From CAZTJA01 sp964613745 (GTDB lineage: Bacteria; Desulfobacterota; Desulfomonilia; Desulfomonilales; Desulfomonilaceae), in assembly GCA_964613745.1 (NCBI GenBank), contig CAZTJA010000040.1, forward strand, positions 1 through 25,502: DNA of 25,502 bases, given 5' to 3'. This document shows positions 24,048 through 25,502 of the stretch, piece after piece; within the stretch, counting starts at the first letter, position 1, and every line of letters starts with the position of its first letter. Made by a program: the position numbers and the translations under genes. The notes beneath the pieces were generated by a model, which was not told the DNA's origin, did no database searches, and saw only the letters and a program-made list of their open reading frames with translations.

Positions 24048-24255
24048 TCTCCATCTCATTCCGGCTCAAATTTACCGCTCTCCCGCTGTTCATTAATGTT
24101 GTGAAAAGTCTTTGCTGATAATGGCACTTTCTCCCAATTGTCAAGATTTCCAAGCCTTTTTTTCTTCAGATTCAGGCGCAAAATGAAACCTTTTGACCGT
24201 GTGGGCATCAAAATGGGTGGACGTAATTCTCGGTAAAAACAGTCCGGAGGCATTT
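24048..24255. other. Upstream region of rpoH
   Basis: No gene is supported here. Candidate elements for the rpoH promoter include TGATAATGG near 24114-24122 (extended -10-like, without a well-placed -35 box) and TTGACC near 24194-24199 (a -35 without a well-placed -10). I could not settle on one and saw no heat-shock-type consensus. GGAGG at 24246-24250 serves the rpoH start. Confidence 0.35.
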
Positions 24256-25098
24256 ATGAGCTATCCTATCGAAACAGATGGACTACGTATTTATCTTTCC
24301 CAAATAGAACATTATCCGGTGCTTTCCAGAGAAAAAGAAACGGATTTGGCAATCAAATATAGGGATCAACAAGACGAGGAAGCCGGACAAATCTTGATTA
24401 CTTCAAACCTTCGGTTCGTCATAAAGGTTGCACTTGGATATAAGAACTATGGGGTCAAATTAATGGATCTTATCCAAGAGGGAAACATCGGACTTATGAA
24501 GGCGGTTCAAAGATTCGATCCCGATAAAGGTTATCGGTTAATTTCATACGCCATCTGGTGGATTAAAGCCTATATTCAGAATTTCATAATTCGATCGTGG
24601 TCACTGGTTAAAATTGGAACGACTCAAGCGCAGCGAAAGCTATTCTATAGAGTGGCTGATCTTCCTGAAGCTCGAGATCCAGATAATCATTCGGACAACG
24701 TGGCCAAACTGGCGGACAGGATTCATGTTACCGAAGATGAAGTCATTGATATGGCGGCTAGGCTGAAAGCACATGATTTGTCTTTGGATGATTTGATTGG
24801 AGACAGATCAAGAGATTCCTTTGCGGATACATTGAGGGACAATTCTCCTGATCAGGAAGAGGCTCTTTCGGGTTATCAAGAACAGATGGGGTTAAAGAGT
24901 TGGGCTTCGGGCGCTTTGGAGATTTTGAATCCTAGAGAAAAATATATCATTGAACAGAGAATATTGTCTGAAGAGCCGGTAACGCTGAAAGAATTGGGGA
25001 AACATTTTGGGATTACCCGTGAACGGGCTCGCCAAATAGAAAGAGCGGCCCTGGAGAAATTAAAAGGTAATTACTTGCGGTCCCAGCTTGCAGCATAA
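24256..25098 (+). CDS. rpoH: RpoH, heat-shock (sigma-32 type) RNA polymerase sigma factor
   Basis: A 280-residue sigma-70-family protein of RpoH length. Region 2 is clear (NLRFVIKVALGYKNYGV, LMDLIQEGNIGLMKAVQRFDP, then YRLISYAIWWIKAYIQNFII), followed by the RpoH box, here QRKLFYRV, which separates RpoH from housekeeping sigma. Region 4 ends with LKELGKHFGITRERARQIERAALEKL, the -35-reading helix-turn-helix. It lacks region 1.1. It directs polymerase to heat-shock promoters. The ATG at 24256 is chosen as it follows GGAGG at a 5-nt distance; the frame is open to 24193 but has no signal. Its neighbour upstream is a Lon-like protease, a typical RpoH target class. Confidence 0.93.
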   Translation: MSYPIETDGLRIYLSQIEHYPVLSREKETDLAIKYRDQQDEEAGQILITSNLRFVIKVALGYKNYGVKLMDLIQEGNIGLMKAVQRFDPDKGYRLISYAIWWIKAYIQNFIIRSWSLVKIGTTQAQRKLFYRVADLPEARDPDNHSDNVAKLADRIHVTEDEVIDMAARLKAHDLSLDDLIGDRSRDSFADTLRDNSPDQEEALSGYQEQMGLKSWASGALEILNPREKYIIEQRILSEEPVTLKELGKHFGITRERARQIERAALEKLKGNYLRSQLAA

Positions 25099-25156
25099 AA
25101 ACGTAAAAGAGCCGGCTGAATGGGCGTCGAAAGGCGCCTTAATACTGTACGATAGA
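25099..25156. other. Short convergent gap after rpoH
   Basis: It contains GGCG/CGCC (25123-25138) and the palindrome AAGGCGCCTT (25131-25140), which could form small hairpins on either strand. No T-run follows on the plus strand, so no terminator is called. Confidence 0.3.
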
Positions 25157-25315
25157 CTAAAATGGTGAAGTAGGGTCCTTAGGCATTTCGTATTTATCAA
25201 TTTGAGGCTGAAAAGGACCGGGCTTGTTGTCTTTTGTAACGAACTTGCCGTCCAACAGCGATGCACATGATGAGAGTAGTGGGACTATGACGAATATAAG
25301 TAGCAGTTTTTTCAA
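25157..25315 (-). CDS. Small lipoprotein
   Basis: The frame contains KKLLLIFVIVPLLSSC, a short lipoprotein signal with lipobox LLSSC, then about 36 mature residues rich in Lys, Asp and Pro (for example NKPGPFQPQIDKYEMPKDP). With a TTG start at 25315 the protein is 52 residues, acylated on Cys17. The frame stays open upstream to an ATG at 25351 (MGCYTHPFLWF), but that start would put the terminator hairpin inside the gene, and an even longer start at 25411 has no signal either. None has a clear ribosome binding site, so the start is unsure. The membrane-anchored nature is the firm part; function is unknown. It is antisense to any rpoH read-through. Confidence 0.65.
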   Translation of the reverse strand: MKKLLLIFVIVPLLSSCASLLDGKFVTKDNKPGPFQPQIDKYEMPKDPTSPF

Positions 25316-25325
25316 AATAAACCAT

Positions 25326-25357
25326 AAAAAAGGGTGCGTATAGCACCCCATTTTTTT
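25326..25357. terminator. Bidirectional intrinsic terminator
   Basis: GGGTGC, GTATA loop, GCACCC (25332-25348) forms a 6-bp GC-rich stem, with seven T after it on the plus strand (25351-25357) and six T after it on the minus strand (25326-25331). It can end rpoH transcripts and those of the HU-like gene from the right. It lies about 11-17 nt before the lipoprotein start. Confidence 0.85.
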
Positions 25358-25445
25358 CGGATAGTGTTCACCTGATTCGGTGATAACCCTACGACGTTTT
25401 TCAATATCCATCAACCGAGATTATCTATATGGGATCTCTAGTTCA

Positions 25446-25502
25446 TTAGGATTTTACTATGTCTCTCAGGGCCTTTGCCGCCGTAAATTTCGGGGCGTTT
25501 GT
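25446..25502 (-). CDS. C-terminal end of a probable HU-family DNA-binding protein (cut by window edge)
   Basis: The last 19 codons on the minus strand, including a TAA stop at 25446-25448, read TNAPKFTAAKALRDIVKS. This matches the typical HU/IHF ending, where VPKF, a basic turn and GKALKDAV close the protein. Only 18 residues are visible, so the call rests on that motif. The terminator at 25326-25348 on the same strand would end its transcript. Confidence 0.5.
   Translation of the reverse strand, partial: TNAPKFTAAKALRDIVKS

Noticed and set aside
1..25502. tRNA, rRNA, CRISPR arrays, IS elements or prophage
   Set aside because: I read for cloverleaf ends, repeat-spacer patterns, transposase motifs and terminal repeats and found none.

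Overview
The window looks like a chromosomal segment of a Gram-negative, probably anaerobic bacterium of the Desulfobacterota (Desulfomonile/Syntrophobacter-like). This is inferred from gene content, not from a marker gene: a secreted porin-like beta-barrel protein, a membrane pyrophosphatase, a stand-alone IMP cyclohydrolase, an FmdE-family protein, an RpoH sigma factor and a large Ser/Thr kinase with WD40 repeats. I see no rRNA, tRNA, CRISPR array, insertion sequence or prophage gene. Most of it reads as ordinary, densely packed chromosome.

Layout. (1) 1-751, minus: the first 250 codons of a porin-like outer-membrane protein running off the left edge, with a strong promoter and a terminator-like hairpin in its leader. 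(2) 1278-6634, minus: a same-strand run ndk, rlmN, a bifunctional phosphotransferase/P-loop kinase, a TPR lipoprotein, an IMP cyclohydrolase and purE, with tight spacing between rlmN and its follower and between the TPR gene, cyclohydrolase and purE. (3) 6753-9747, plus: a secreted SagB-type nitroreductase, then hppA (K+-independent H+-pyrophosphatase signature) with its own promoter and a clear terminator. (4) 10034-11587, minus: an exported FG-GAP/VCBS repeat protein preceded by a roughly 175-nt untranslated stretch ending in a terminator right before the ribosome binding site. (5) 11885-19677, minus: a five-gene cluster with gaps of 4, 37, 12 and 6 nt, made of an RNB ribonuclease, a kinase-TPR-WD40 protein, a CoA-type Nudix hydrolase, an FmdE protein and an MBL-fold hydrolase. 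(6) 20095-23992, plus: gmhA, a very small C2H2-type zinc-finger ORF, a degenerate PilZ-like protein, a 57-residue protein and a Lon-like AAA protease. (7) 24256-25502: rpoH (plus), then on the minus strand a small lipoprotein and the last 18 residues of a probable HU-family protein, separated by a bidirectional terminator.

Four genes too short, or cut by the window edge, to stand out in a simple ORF scan are included: the partial porin, the zinc-finger microprotein (20671-20814), the 57-residue protein (21241-21414) and the HU tail (25446-25502).

The best leads are regulatory and small-gene signals rather than one obvious new system. Three genes for exported proteins each carry an intrinsic-terminator-like hairpin within about 30 nt of the start codon. 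One of them (11608-11819) has the full layout of a terminator-controlled leader: promoter, palindrome at the start point, long leader, an alternative pairing partner for the terminator arm, then terminator, RBS and ATG. The RNase/kinase/Nudix/FmdE/MBL cluster and the gmhA/zinc finger/PilZ-like/Lon-like cluster are the two gene neighbourhoods most worth comparing across genomes.
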